DNA of 64,000 nt from assembly GCF_963576615.1 (NCBI RefSeq), contig NC_088710.1, positions 5,498,001-5,562,000 of the forward strand, given 5' to 3'. A program made the translations under genes and the position numbers. Below, one piece after another: positions 45,101 to 56,007 of this stretch (within the stretch, counting starts at the first letter, position 1; every line of letters begins with the position of its first letter). The notes under the pieces were generated by a model that made no database searches, was not told where the DNA came from, and saw only the letters and a program-made list of their open reading frames with translations. Origin of the DNA: Watersipora subatra (lineage: Eukaryota > Bryozoa > Gymnolaemata > Cheilostomatida > Watersiporidae).

Positions 45101-47135
45101 CTTTTTATATCGAGATATTTGAGGTAGTTTTATTTAATGCATTTGTTTACCGTGGTATCGTGTCATATGCATACAGGATGGCTTACTTGAAGTAGGACAA
45201 ACTAATTTGTAGGCTGATTGAGACTAGTGTTGAAGACTTGGTATGGTGTATAATTAGAAGGAATAGGAACTAGTGCGAGACCACTAGCGCTTCATTGTAT
45301 GTCAAGTGGTGGTCTTCATTGTGCACCCTAGCATTGGCTTCCAGAAACCAATGCTAGGGTTTGCAAGGGTTGTGCTGATAGTGAAATACAAGAGCTACTA
45401 GCAATTGAAATTGCAATACAAATTTATGATAAATTGGTTTTTAGTAATTTAGAGATTGTCATACATACGGAACATGCAGAGATACTGTGAGGGTTTCATA
45501 TCAACCAGCTCGGCGCTATGCTTTCCCATTCACTAGTTGATTGGGATCACCATGACTACATCGTGATCATAATGTAAGACAAAGTGTCTTCTCTGATAAT
45601 ATCAATAGAAACACTCATAGCAGTAAAATTTGCTTTACATATACGCTTGCTTGAGTGGAGGATAATTTACTGCTATTTTCATTTACAATACACTGGTCAA
45701 CTGTTTTCTGGAGTGGCCAAGATGTCGTAGCTTTTGTCCTTACTCATCAATTACAGCCTCACAAAGTTGGCTCGACTAGAAGAGCTGAGCCTCGATTTTA
45801 ATTACGTTTCTAGGGGGCACAAGATGTGTTGGGCAGTCTTGGTAATTTAAGAAGACTGTCATTCCAGGATACATTGTAGTAATTCACTCTGTTACATAAT
45901 AATTCATGCTGTGACAATACATACAACCATTGACAATAACATTATAGATAAGAGTAAATCAGTTTTAGAGTAATCTAATGATGCTAAAGGAATAAAAATT
46001 ACTGAAGTATGTGCCAGGACATCCAACTACATTTTTAATGGCAGTTTAGAGGTGTTTTGTTATAGAAGCCATTTACTAAGCCAAGTATTAACAGTCTAAC
46101 AGTGAATAGAAAGAAACTATACCCTAGTCAATCCAAAATAGTAGCTGTTTCAGTGTGCTCCAGCAAAAGCTTTATGCTAACTGCCCAATGAATACTCCTA
46201 CACAGCCATGAGAAAAACATCAAGTCACCAAAAAATAGAAAACAATTTTTCAGGCTAAACCGAAATTATTTGATCATGAATCAATGTGCTATTTTCAGTG
46301 GGAAGATTCTAGAACAATATTTGATTGCAACAACTTACTAATGTGGGGAAGTTGTTGCCAGCAAATATGCCAGATTTGGCTCACCTAGCAATGTTCAGTG
46401 ATGCAACAGACTACAACCTACATCCCCAAGGCCTGCAGCATGCAGGTAAAACAGGTTTCACGCATATTATGAGGCCATGAAAACATCATCAGTACAATAT
46501 AGTAGATGCAACGGCTAAGATACCGAAAATGACGAACGACTTATTCCTTGAACTACCCAATATAGGAATACTCTTAATACAGGGAATAGCCAAAGTTCCG
46601 CAAAATTGTTTGAAAAGGTCACCGGGCCTTTTCTTCCAAAAAGTACGAAGAACAGAAACGTTTCATAAACCAAAAGATTTAAGGAAAACCGATGTCTCAG
46701 AGAAGCTATGAGGGAAAAAAGATTGTCTTTACAATGAGACTGAGAAATAATCTCAAGCAAAAGAACTATCTTCAATTAAAAAATGGTTTAGCTGCCAACA
46801 ACTCAGTATATGTGAGCCAACAACAATGTATAATCAGATTAAATAACGCAACAAAAGCGTGAGGTAGTCAAATAAAGATAATTATCAATTCACTTACATT
46901 GTGGTAACGTGTAGCACCGAGATAGCATTATCCATCAATCACTATTTATTAGAAAACACTTATTACTTGCACACAAAAAGTCCCTACTATAAAAAATCGC
47001 CTAAACACGTCCCTTGATCAACAAAAAAGAAAGCAGCAGACTATATCCGTCACCACGTGTTTGCTACCTAACCGTAATCGCGCAGACTAGCTTATCTTTT
47101 AATCTCCAGCTGTGCGTGAGAGGTAAAAGGTCAGA
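42136..47135. other. About 5 kb without a recognised gene
   Basis: Open frames here (for example 42257-42484, 42919-43152, 44150-44407) are short and lack family motifs, splice context or codon bias I can recognise. A perfect 13-bp-stem hairpin lies at 45325-45360 (ACCCTAGCATTGG with CCAATGCTAGGGT). Nothing else is supported. Confidence 0.45.
45325..45360. other. Perfect 13-bp hairpin
   Basis: ACCCTAGCATTGG pairs perfectly with CCAATGCTAGGGT around a 10-base loop. TGCA flanks on both sides extend partial pairing. It is too short for a typical miRNA precursor; its role is unknown. Confidence 0.55.
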
Positions 47136-47395
47136 CCATAGAGTTATCTCCCCCTAGAGTAATAACTACACGAGCGTTTCCGGTGCCAACAAGGAGCGTT
47201 TAAGCCACGCCTCTTTTTTGTGCTAGTCAGTCGTAGTGATTGACTAGATCAATAACATCAGCCATGAGAAAGGTTAAACAAGGAGCATGAATTTCCAGTT
47301 AAGATAGTAATTAATGCTCATATTAAAAAAATGATGTTTATAGTTTATTACTCTAATATATGCTTATTATTTAAAGCAATTCAATTCCTACCAGG

Positions 47396-48076
47396 ATCAA
47401 TAAACATATTATGGAAATGTTTACTTTTTCATATCCATTTCCATCAATGATATACAGCCCCCACAGCCCCATACAGCAATGATATACAGCCAATGATATA
47501 CAGCCCCCTGTATATCATTGTTTCCATAAACATAAATATTTCCATAATTTTAGGGAAATGAATATGGAAATTTTATTTTAGAAATATGGAAATGCTATTG
47601 AAATGGAAATAATATGGAAATGTTATTGAAATGGAAATAATATGGAAATGCTATGGAAATGGAAATAATATAGAATTGAAGTAGGGAAATGTTATAGAAA
47701 TGGAAATGAATTATGGAAATGATATAGAAACACTATGGAAAAGAAGAAGGAAAATGTTATAGAAATAGAAATAATATGGAAATGAATTATAGAAATGTTA
47801 TGGAAATGGAATTAATACGGAAATGAATTATGGAAATTTTATGAAATGGAAATAATATGGAAATAAATTATGGAAATGTTATGGAAATGGAAATAATATA
47901 GAAATGAAGTAAGGAAATGTTATGGAAATAGAATTAATATGGAAATAAATTATGGAAATTTTATGAAATGGAAATAATATGGAAATAAATTATGGAAATG
48001 TTTTGGAAATGGAAATAATATAAAAATGAAGTAAGGAAATGTTATGGAAATGGAAATTGTGACATACACGTAATCC
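47396..48076 (+). repeat. ATGGAAAT-type minisatellite insert in the left arm
   Basis: Irregular units of TTATGGAAATGGAAATAATA type fill 47540-48055. The insert begins near CAGGATCAAT and ends near AATCCCTG, exactly where the right arm is continuous. Confidence 0.75.
47445..47520. repeat. Cluster of CAATGATATACAGCCCC hairpin motifs
   Basis: Three partial copies of CAATGATATACAGC lie in one orientation and one inverse copy closes the cluster (CTGTATATCATTG). They are the same motif as the isolated hairpin at 48912-48957. Confidence 0.75.
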
Positions 48077-48244
48077 CTGATACCTGCATGACTTGCAAAG
48101 GCCCTGAATAGATAGTGTTAAGTAAATGAGTTAATACAATCAGTTACTCATAGATAAGATAGATAGTCATACTGGGTTTTTTACATTAGAGTGATGGGAA
48201 GCTAGTTGACTGCCATCAACTATGAGCTGTACTACCCGAGTTGC

Positions 48245-48370
48245 CCGAGTAATAAAAAAGTCTTTGGACAGAAAATTTATTTTTATATAACATTTACCAT
48301 TCTAACTTTTAAACTTCATATAATGAGAAAATATTTTTAAGCAGTTCAAATGAATTAATAGGAAAAAGAA
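48245..48370 (+). repeat. Dispersed repeat, copy 1
   Basis: It shares AAAAAGTCTTTGGACAGAAA, CATTTACCATTCTAACTTT and ATGAGAAAA with 60712-60840 in the same orientation, with small indels. Confidence 0.75.
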
Positions 48371-48911
48371 AACAACCGTAATGGTTTTCAAGCTTTTCAA
48401 AAAACTACAACTTTTAAATTTCATATCATGAAAGAAGTGTTTTGTTGAAATAAATTAGGAAAAAAAACTGTAAATGTGTTTAAATGTAAAATAATTAGCA
48501 AGTAATGGCTAAATATAATCTGTTTAGCTATGACTACAATAAAAAATTATTTAATAAATAAAGTAATAAAAAAATCTATTTTTAAATAATTAAAATTTAG
48601 TATAATTAAGTATAATTTATTTTTATCTAACATATAACAACATTTGCCACTCTTTCAAGCTTTTTGCTTGCTTACATCAAGCAGCGATGTCCACTAACTA
48701 GTGGACATCTTTGCTTCAAGCTAGTCTATGTATTTGATTGATATGTATTGAAATCTAATATTACATGCAAGGACTGTTTGTGGACTGTGGGTCAATGAAT
48801 CACTCTATCACCATACAATGTCAATACTTTCAGTTGATGGCAGTCGATTAGCTTCCCATCAAACTAATGTAATACAACCCCAGTATGACTATCAATCTTA
48901 TCTATGAGTAA

Positions 48912-48957
48912 CCAATGATATACAGCCCCCCCATGTGTGGGGGCTGTATATCATTGG
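48912..48957. mobile_element. 46-bp perfect-hairpin insertion with 5-bp target duplication
   Basis: 19-bp perfect arms (CCAATGATATACAGCCCCC and its complement) surround an 8-base loop. AGTAA flanks both sides (48907-48911 and 48958-48962). The matching left arm of the host element (about 48144-48160) has the site uninterrupted with one AGTAA equivalent, so insertion with duplication is directly visible. Confidence 0.75.
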
Positions 48958-49277
48958 AGTAACTGATTGCATTAACTCACTTACTTAACACTATCTATTC
49001 AGTGCCTTTGCAAGGCATGTAGGTATTGAATTGCTTTAAATAATAAGCATATATTGGAGTAATAAACTATAATCATCATTTCTTTAATATGAGCAATAAT
49101 TACTATCTTAACTGTGGAAATTCATGATCATTCTCATGGCTGATGTTATTGTTCTGTCAATTACTACGATTGACTAGCACAAAAAAGGGGCGTGGCCTAA
49201 ACGCTCCTTGTTGGCACCGGAAACGTTCGTGTTGTTGAATGCACAGTTATCACTCTAGGGGGGAGATTACTCTATGG

Positions 49278-50344
49278 GTTAGACATAACCAAGGGATTTC
49301 CGAGTTGGTGAGCGTCCCAGTAAGCGATGGTCATCCTGAACTAGTGTACTAGTCCCTCTATCTATCGCGAGAGCGAGCATAATTGTTGCATGAGTGAATT
49401 ATAAAAGTGTACATGTGCATGGGTCCGTGCATAAAAGGATTTCGAAGCATTTAATGTTTGGAGAGTTGTCAAACCATACGGAAATTATGGTTGGCTATTA
49501 TAGGCATTAAATCTAATTAATAAAGGGTCAAAATATCTGGCCACGCATTCAACCCAATCATTAGGTAGATTTGGCATACTATCTGATACTTCTGTAGTTG
49601 TAGTGCAGTAACATAATTAGTGTTATCATAATAGGGTCACCCTAAACATGGCTGTACTGCGCTTTATTTCCTGATTAATTTTGGTCTACAGTGTTAACTT
49701 GTTGGAATGAATGTTATACATTTATGTACTTCTATTTACTTCTACTAGCATTGGCCAGCATTGTGTTTCTTTCTTCTGCATTTACTGTTATGCTGGTAGT
49801 AGACACATAACTACCTTTTCGTGTAACATATACAAACTTTTATTGCCATGAAGAGATTAAACCAGGCATGTGAACTTGATTACAGCTTGTGTAAAGAGTG
49901 TGCATTATAACAGAATAGTCAATGCAATCGCCACAGACTACTAACTGAAAATTGTAAAAGTTGCTACTGTGAGACCCCCTTTTGACAATATCTAGATCCA
50001 CCTCTAGATTGATTATGGCCTGACTTCACCCGCTATTGATCAGCAGTTATGTGCAGTACTAGTGCAGTAACCACAGTTCACAAAGAGCATACGTAACAAG
50101 GTTTAGTACTAAGCACGTCCTTATTGAAAATACATAGCAAACTCTATTTTCTATCTGTGTGGTCGCGTCAAAGCGTCTAGGTTAAAACCAGAATCATTAT
50201 TGAAAAACTAAACATATTGCAATAGATATGTAGGGTTTAAGATTCTGTAATGTTGATTTGTGATTTATTTTCATCAACAAAATTAGTTAAGCAGAAGGAA
50301 AAAGCTGGAAGAGTGATGAAGCCCAAAATACGCAATAGCATAGC
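49278..50344. other. Intergenic sequence
   Basis: No gene, RNA or repeat is recognised here. Confidence 0.4.
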
Positions 50345-51134
50345 TAGTCGTGGCGTTGGGCTTGTCGTCATCGGCTTTATTCACGTATTATAAGATACAA
50401 CCTGAGTTCTCTCTTGAAACTGGTCACCTTCTCTATGCCTTTAATAGACTTAGGGAGTTGGTTCCAAAAAGTGGCTTGTTGAAAATCCACTCCTGCGATG
50501 GCCTGCACAGGAAGAAGATTGTGGGAGATTTAGACAGAAATTTGATAATCAAGTTTGATATATTGTGCGAGGGATGTGATTACAATAAAATTTTTGGTGG
50601 GCTACTTAAGAGTATAATGCGGTACGAATCTAGTGAACTGATAGGTAGCATGGATGATGATTTGAAAAGAGGTTTGGTGTGGGTGAGGCGGGGTTTTTTG
50701 TGAATAGTCCTTATCATGCGCTTTTGAAGTGTTATTAAATTTGTAAGATGGGTGGGAGGTGCATTGCCCCATGCCTCAATGCAATATGAAAGTTTGGAAT
50801 TAACCATGGAACTGTATAATAAAAGCAAAGGTTTGTGGGGTAAATATTCAGATGTGCGATAGAGTAAGCCTGATAAGGGTTTCAGTTTTTTAGCAAATAT
50901 TCTATGTGTTTTTTCCAAGTGAGATTAGAATCAATGAAAATACCTAAGAGTTTAGTGTGATCTGTCTGACAAATTGGTTTGTTAAAAATAAAAAGGGATG
51001 AGTGTTAGCTAGATGAAATTTATTTTGGGGGTTTTTTAGTAACATGAAATTACTCTTATCAACATTTAAGGTGAGTTTGTTAGAAGTGCACCAGTTTTGA
51101 ATAGCAAGAAGTTCGCTATTTAAACAATCTATGT
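50345..51134 (-). pseudogene. CR1/L2-like non-LTR retrotransposon RT fragment
   Basis: On the minus strand the order is WCTSNKLTLNVDKSNFMLLK (about 51100), then DHTKLLGIFIDSNLTWKKHI (about 50960-50900), a frame change, and PLLLLYSSMVNSKLSYCIEA with the WGN motif, then LQKRMIRTIHKKPRLTHTKP. These are the C-terminal RT segments of CR1/L2/Jockey-like elements. The 5' part and most of the RT are missing; the 3' end runs to about 50345. Confidence 0.75.
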
Positions 51135-51931
51135 CAGGGCGGGCAACGTGCGGCCCATGGGTCGGATGTGGCCCTTTGCCATTTATTGTGCGGCCCTTCC
51201 ACCCCTCCCATTAATTTTTGCATATATAGATGCGTTTGAATGAGTACAATGCACTAAATATAAAAAATACTACATAGTGGTGAGATTTTGTTGAAAGCAT
51301 AGTGTAGTGTCCCTCACATCAACTAGAATATTCAGTTGACTTTAAACTTTAACAGAGAAGTCATAGATAGTGTTATATAACGTACATACATGTACTTACT
51401 GAAAAGACACCATCTATTTATCATTCAATCCGTGATCTGTGATATTTCTATACATGTATTTAGATCACAGTTACAGGTTTGTCTTACACATAGCATACAC
51501 TGCAATAATGTACATGTAGTTGTTTACAAATAGCCATTCCCTTTCGATGATTGGCTGTTTGTTTTTGCCCGTTATTGGTCACTTTACTTTAACAGTTACC
51601 TAACTGTTGATTAATAATTAAGTGCTTTCTAGTCATGGCTACTAAAAGAAAAAGAACTGTGGCGGAAGAAAACAGGAAATTCAATACTGAATGGCAAGAT
51701 AAATACTTGTTTACATCGGTACATAACAAGACTGTATGTTTAATCTGTCAGAATTCAGTAGCTCAAACCAAGGAATACAACATTAGAAGACATTTTGAAA
51801 CAAATCGTGGTGAGAAAAGTATGGCACATACAACACAGAGGAGAAAAGACAACTTGCAGAAAAGTTGACAAAAAGCTTGAAAGCGCAGCAGCAAGTGTTA
51901 ACTCAATCACGTGAGGTTGAAATTGACAATA

Positions 51932-53166
51932 CAGTAATACTTCAACTTACGAGTGCTCCAACGTACGAGAAACATGAGTTACGAGCCAGCTTTCAAGCAA
52001 GTTTTAGCACTAACATACGAGCCATGTTTGAGATACGAGCACTTGAGTCAGTTGCCAAGTATGCCGGAGGTGTTTCATGAGAACAGCATCATTCTGTATT
52101 TTTCAACTGCTCAGGTTATACTGTTGTCCCATGTTTTTTTTGTGCACGATTTTCTGTGCAGAATTATGTGAGTTAAACGTACTGTGCGTAGACCAAAAGT
52201 TTGCCAGTAAAATGAAAGATAATACAAAGAAAAAGCAAACGATAACAATTGATATTAAACGGAAAAATATTGAAAAATATGCGAAATGTGTATGCGTGAT
52301 TGAGCTAGCTCGGCAATATGACAGAAATACATTCATAATTATCAAACAGAATGATTATATTCAGGGCATTTAGTTCGCAAAAGGACTAACCATAGTTTCT
52401 AAACGGTGCAGCGATCTTCACGACTGCTGATGGCATTGGACAAACAATTGGCCGGTGATAGCGTAACTGAAACGATGCTATGTGAAAAGGCCGGCGCTAT
52501 CTATCCAAACTGTTTAATAGACATTCGGACAAGCTGGCTAGTGGTCGCGCATTAACCATTTATGACGACACCTGTGTTCGTCCTAATCGCAACATGTTGC
52601 AAGGGCGACAAAGGCAAACGTCCTTAGATAGGTTTATCTTAAAACGGCCGGCTAGTCGTGAAAGCGAAAAAAAAGGAAAAATTTCTCGCTAACCAGCGAG
52701 AAACTTCAAACTATGAACGCCGAAGAAATTTTAATTACGTTTAGTTGAAAATGAAAGTTTGCTTTTAGGTTTGCTTCTAAGTTTGTCTTTTAACACTTTG
52801 ATAAAATCCAAATTTATCAAAGTCAAATGTTGTAACGAAGGATAACTTATATCTCCCTCCCTGGCAAATGCGAGTGTTAACTGCTATTGTATGTATTTAA
52901 TTTTACATTTTAATTAGACACATTTCCTTGCATTATTTTTTATTTGTTGCTTTTTGAAAGCATGTAGTACGTAAGGACAATAACCAACATGTTCTTTCTG
53001 TTACAATATCTTGTTTTGAGTGTTTTATTTGCTTTTTTAGAGTATGGAAACCAATCAATATATATTTAATTGTTCTATATATAAATAAATTGCACCAACA
53101 TGTGAGTAAATTGACATACGAGCTCAGTCTCGGAACGCATTAAGCTCGTAAGTTGAAGTATGACTG
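51932..53166 (+). mobile_element. Pogo/Tigger-like DNA transposon, decayed, nested in the hAT
   Basis: 22-bp inverted ends (CAGTAATACTTCAACTTACG; inverse at 53145-53166, one mismatch) are flanked by TA on both sides (51930-51931 and 53167-53168). Internal remnants resemble a Tigger transposase. Removing the span reconnects the two halves of the hAT at one TA. Confidence 0.85.
52203..52680 (+). pseudogene. Decayed Tigger/pogo transposase N-terminal region
   Basis: KKKQTITIDIKRKNIEKYAK followed by CVCVIELARQYDRNTF matches the pogo/CENP-B-type helix-turn-helix. Further on, QLAGDSVTETMLCEKAGAIY and a Gln-Thr-Ser-Leu-Asp-Arg-Phe tail resemble Tigger. Frames are broken by stops and indels. The catalytic DDE core is deleted. 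Confidence 0.65.
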
Positions 53167-55149
53167 TACTATAGTGAGCTTTGAGATTGCAAAGATTCTC
53201 ACCAAACACTAAAAGCCATTTTCTGATGGTGAAATAGTAAAAGAGTGCTTACTGAAACTTGCTGAAGTTAAGTGCTCACAAATGCTAAAAAGTGTTTCAG
53301 ATGCATCTCTTTCACGCCACACAATAGTCAGACGAGTAGAAGATATGGGCTCAGACATAGCATATCAATTAAGGTGGAGCTGGGTGATATTGAATGCTAT
53401 TCACTTGCATTTGATGAGAGTACAGATATCAGGGACACAGCACAGCTGGCTGTATTTATTCGAGCTGTAGATAAGGATTTCAATGTAACTGAGGAACTGC
53501 TCGACTTAAACTCGTTGAACGCTACTGCAAGAGGTGTAGATATATTTGAAGGTGTTCAAGCGTCACTACAGAAAATGGGAATTGAGGACTTCAGCAAATG
53601 TGTGTCGCTGTGTACAGATGGTGCAGCGTCCATGATAGGGTGTCGCAATGGTCTTATAGCCAGAGTACGTGAGCTCCAGCAAGATGTTATTGCAGTTCAT
53701 TGCATCATACACCAGGAGAACCTGAGCGCAAAAATTATCAATATGGATCATGTCAACTCAGTAGTAGTAAAAACAATAAACTACATATGCTCACGAGGAC
53801 TAAACCACAGAGAGTTTCAGGAGTTCTTGAGAAATCTGGACAGCCAGTCTGAGCATGTTGTTTATTTTACAGAGGTTCGCTGGCTTAGCAGAGCATCAAC
53901 ATTGCAACGTTTCTGGCTATTACTAGATGAGATCATTTTATTTCTGAAGTTGATACGAAAGGAGGCTCAAGAACTGTGTGATCCTCTCTGGCAAATGGAC
54001 TTCGCGTTCTTAAATGGCATCTCTCAAAAATTATCTCAACTCAACGTGAGGCTTCAAGGACAAAACAAGTTGGTACATGACTTGTTTAAGCACCTCCGAA
54101 CATTTGAAAGAGATCTTCAGCTCTATGAGCAAAGTCTGCGTGAAGAAAAAGTTGATCACTTTCCCACCCTTAGATCTGTCTTTAATGGCAACAACGAGAT
54201 CCTGGATAGCTATGCTCAGAGAGTGGCAGTACTTCGAGAGGAGATTTCCTCTCGTTTTACAGAGTTCAGAAGTTTCAGAAGTGAGATGACCATCTTCTCA
54301 TTGCCTTGTACTTGTGAGATAAGCTCAGCAGCTATCCAGTTCCAGCTTGAACTAAACGGCGCTGCAGGAGGATGACATTCTCATCCAAAATTTCAAAGAG
54401 ATGTACCTAGTTGACTTTTATAAGTCCTTGCCAACTGCAGATTACTGTAATTTAAAGCAGTTTGCCAGAAGATTTGTCGGCATGTTTGGAAGTACATTGT
54501 ACATTGGAAGTATGTGAGGAAAAAGGTCTATTAGACCTTTTTCCTCACATAAATTTCTCCCATTGCTATATTGGAGTTGTCTTCTTTAAAAGGGTAAATT
54601 TTGTTAGCAATGAATTGAAGAATATGATATAACAGCTTGTAACCATCAGTCTAGTATTCAGATGTTCTTAGTGCTGCAACAGACCGTATAGCTTTTGGTT
54701 GTGGAAAATATGCACAAATAATATTGAACGCTAGATTTTGCATTGTTAGAATATTCAGCAAAATATTTGCAAAAATGCCCTGGCCTAGCTGCACATATCA
54801 GCTGAAAGAAAAATCAACAACTTAGCCATCAAAGAAAACACATCAGGCTCACAAGTTCTTCTAGTATAGATAGTTCGTCAATGGGTGCGCTGCACTGGGT
54901 AACCAACTAAGAAATAACCACTATGTGGTATCTGGTACTTTCGTTCAGACATCCAACATTGTTAGCACTTGCTAGTTCAGCCTGTTATGTGATTATTGTC
55001 TCTCTATGTACCGCATACCAATTGAAAGAAAATTAACTTCTGGCCGAAATGCACCAATTCACTATTTCTTTCAGTACTAGTTTACCTTGTTTATATGTGG
55101 TTAATGAGGTAAACTTAGCCATTAGCTGTAGAAAACTTGAAACTACTGC

Positions 55150-55436
55150 TACTGCAAGGACACAAAAATGTTAAAATTAATTCTTGTGGTCTTTTTATTC
55201 ATAAAAAACTGCAATTTATCGGAGCTAGTCCAGATGGCAGTTGTTCCTGCGTTTACTGTGAGACTAGACGGGAAATAAAATGTCCAGCTAGAGACGTTGA
55301 TTGACTCCCTTACCTGCACATAGTTATTGGAGCTGCAAGGCTAAACACAAAAGTGCATATTATGGCCAGGTTCAGGGACAAATGATGGTGACAGACATAA
55401 AAAATCATACTTTTTTGTTTTTATAGTCTGTATGTA
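55150..55436 (+). pseudogene. Decayed YqaJ-like exonuclease domain
   Basis: The frame starting at 55185 reads CGLFIHKKLQFIGASPDGSC, then CVYCETRREIKCPARDVD and a stop. A shifted frame continues from 55334 with CKAKHKSAYYGQVQGQMMVT. The Gly-Ala-Ser-Pro-Asp-Gly, Glu-Ile-Lys-Cys-Pro and Gln-Val-Gln-Gly-Gln-Met motifs are the YqaJ/lambda-exonuclease-type catalytic signature. A stop and a frame change inactivate it. Confidence 0.75.
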
Positions 55437-55500
55437 TATAGTATGTTTATTACGTATAGTATGTTTATATAGCCTTTATACTTTGCCTTCAACAGTGCAG

Positions 55501-56007
55501 CTACAGCATTCCTAGATGGAGTGTTTGAACCTTTTTTTCTCTCGCTTTTGCAGCAAATTCACATAAGCTATGAAAAAGTTCCAATTTTGGAATCCCAGTA
55601 TCGAAAACACTGTCCTTACCAGATTTCAGAATTTGTTTATATTTGGGCTGGGTGTAAAGTTTTAGATGATTCATCTTTCTTCTTAAAGCAAGTGTTTGAT
55701 TAAAGTATCGCCCTTGCAGAGATTTCAACTTTTTACTCAAACGCCTTGAGATGAAAGGTGTCGTAAATTCAGGTTCAGCTGGTGCTATTTCAATCGGCGA
55801 GTCTTGTCTATCACAATGGGAAGCGCTTCCAGTTACTTCTAGCCAGTCTTCACCAAAGGCATCCGACTTATTGCCATCATCAATTATAGGAAATTGTTTA
55901 TCTGTAGCCACTAATGCATTTGGGACTCTGCCTTGCGGTGGAATATTGCACAGAGAATAGCCCATGTGTAACGTAGGTAATGGATTAGTTATTGTTGGGC
56001 ACATCAA
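55501..56007 (-). CDS. Open frame in the inverted-repeat element, possible transposase N-terminus
   Basis: 168 codons on the minus strand. The C-terminal third, KDSVFDTGIPKLELFHSLCE followed by a Lys/Glu-rich helix, resembles the segment before the DDE nuclease in ISL2EU/Harbinger-type (DDE_Tnp_4) transposases. No DDE core follows. The first two thirds are acidic and unrecognised. It may be an exon of a spliced transposase or a remnant. Confidence 0.45.
   Translation of the reverse strand: MMCPTITNPLPTLHMGYSLCNIPPQGRVPNALVATDKQFPIIDDGNKSDAFGEDWLEVTGSASHCDRQDSPIEIAPAEPEFTTPFISRRLSKKLKSLQGRYFNQTLALRRKMNHLKLYTQPKYKQILKSGKDSVFDTGIPKLELFHSLCEFAAKAREKKVQTLHLGML

Larger units (their letters stand above)
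47136..49277. mobile_element. 2.1-kb inverted-repeat element (large MITE/foldback)
   Basis: The right arm 48832-49277 is the inverse of a left arm split into 47136-47395 and 48077-48221. Shared marks are CGTTTCCGGTGCCAACAAGG, GCTTATTATTTAAAGCAATT and AGATAGTGTTAAGTAA. The left arm is interrupted by a 0.7-kb tandem-repeat insert and the right arm by a 46-bp hairpin insert. The centre is AT-rich and holds a copy of a dispersed repeat. No transposase is present. Confidence 0.8.
51635..54510 (+). pseudogene. Interrupted hAT transposase (BED finger plus catalytic core)
   Basis: 51635-51868 gives MATKRKRTVAEENRKFNTEW and a BED-type finger (CLICQNSVAQTKEYNIRRHF). After the Tigger insert, 53169-53370 gives FEIAKILTKH, a stop, then KPFSDGEIVKECLLKLAEVK. 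A frame change near 53370 leads to the open frame to 54375: SLAFDESTDIRDTAQLAVFI, SLCTDGAASMIGCRNGLIAR, VIAVHCIIHQENLSAKIINM and VYFTEVRWLSRASTLQRFW. A second frame change gives QFARRFVGMFGSTLY to about 54510. This resembles GTF2IRD2-type and Charlie hAT transposases. Several breaks make it inactive. Confidence 0.85.
51135..54530 (+). mobile_element. hAT transposon remnant (GTF2IRD2/Charlie8-like), split and truncated
   Basis: The left end CAGGGCGGGCAACGTGCGGC matches the known hAT terminal type. A BED finger and hAT catalytic core follow on the plus strand. A pogo/Tigger element sits inside (51932-53166). The right end is lost at the junction with the inverted-repeat element starting at 54533. 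It starts directly after the non-LTR fragment, so it inserted into that fragment. Confidence 0.75.
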
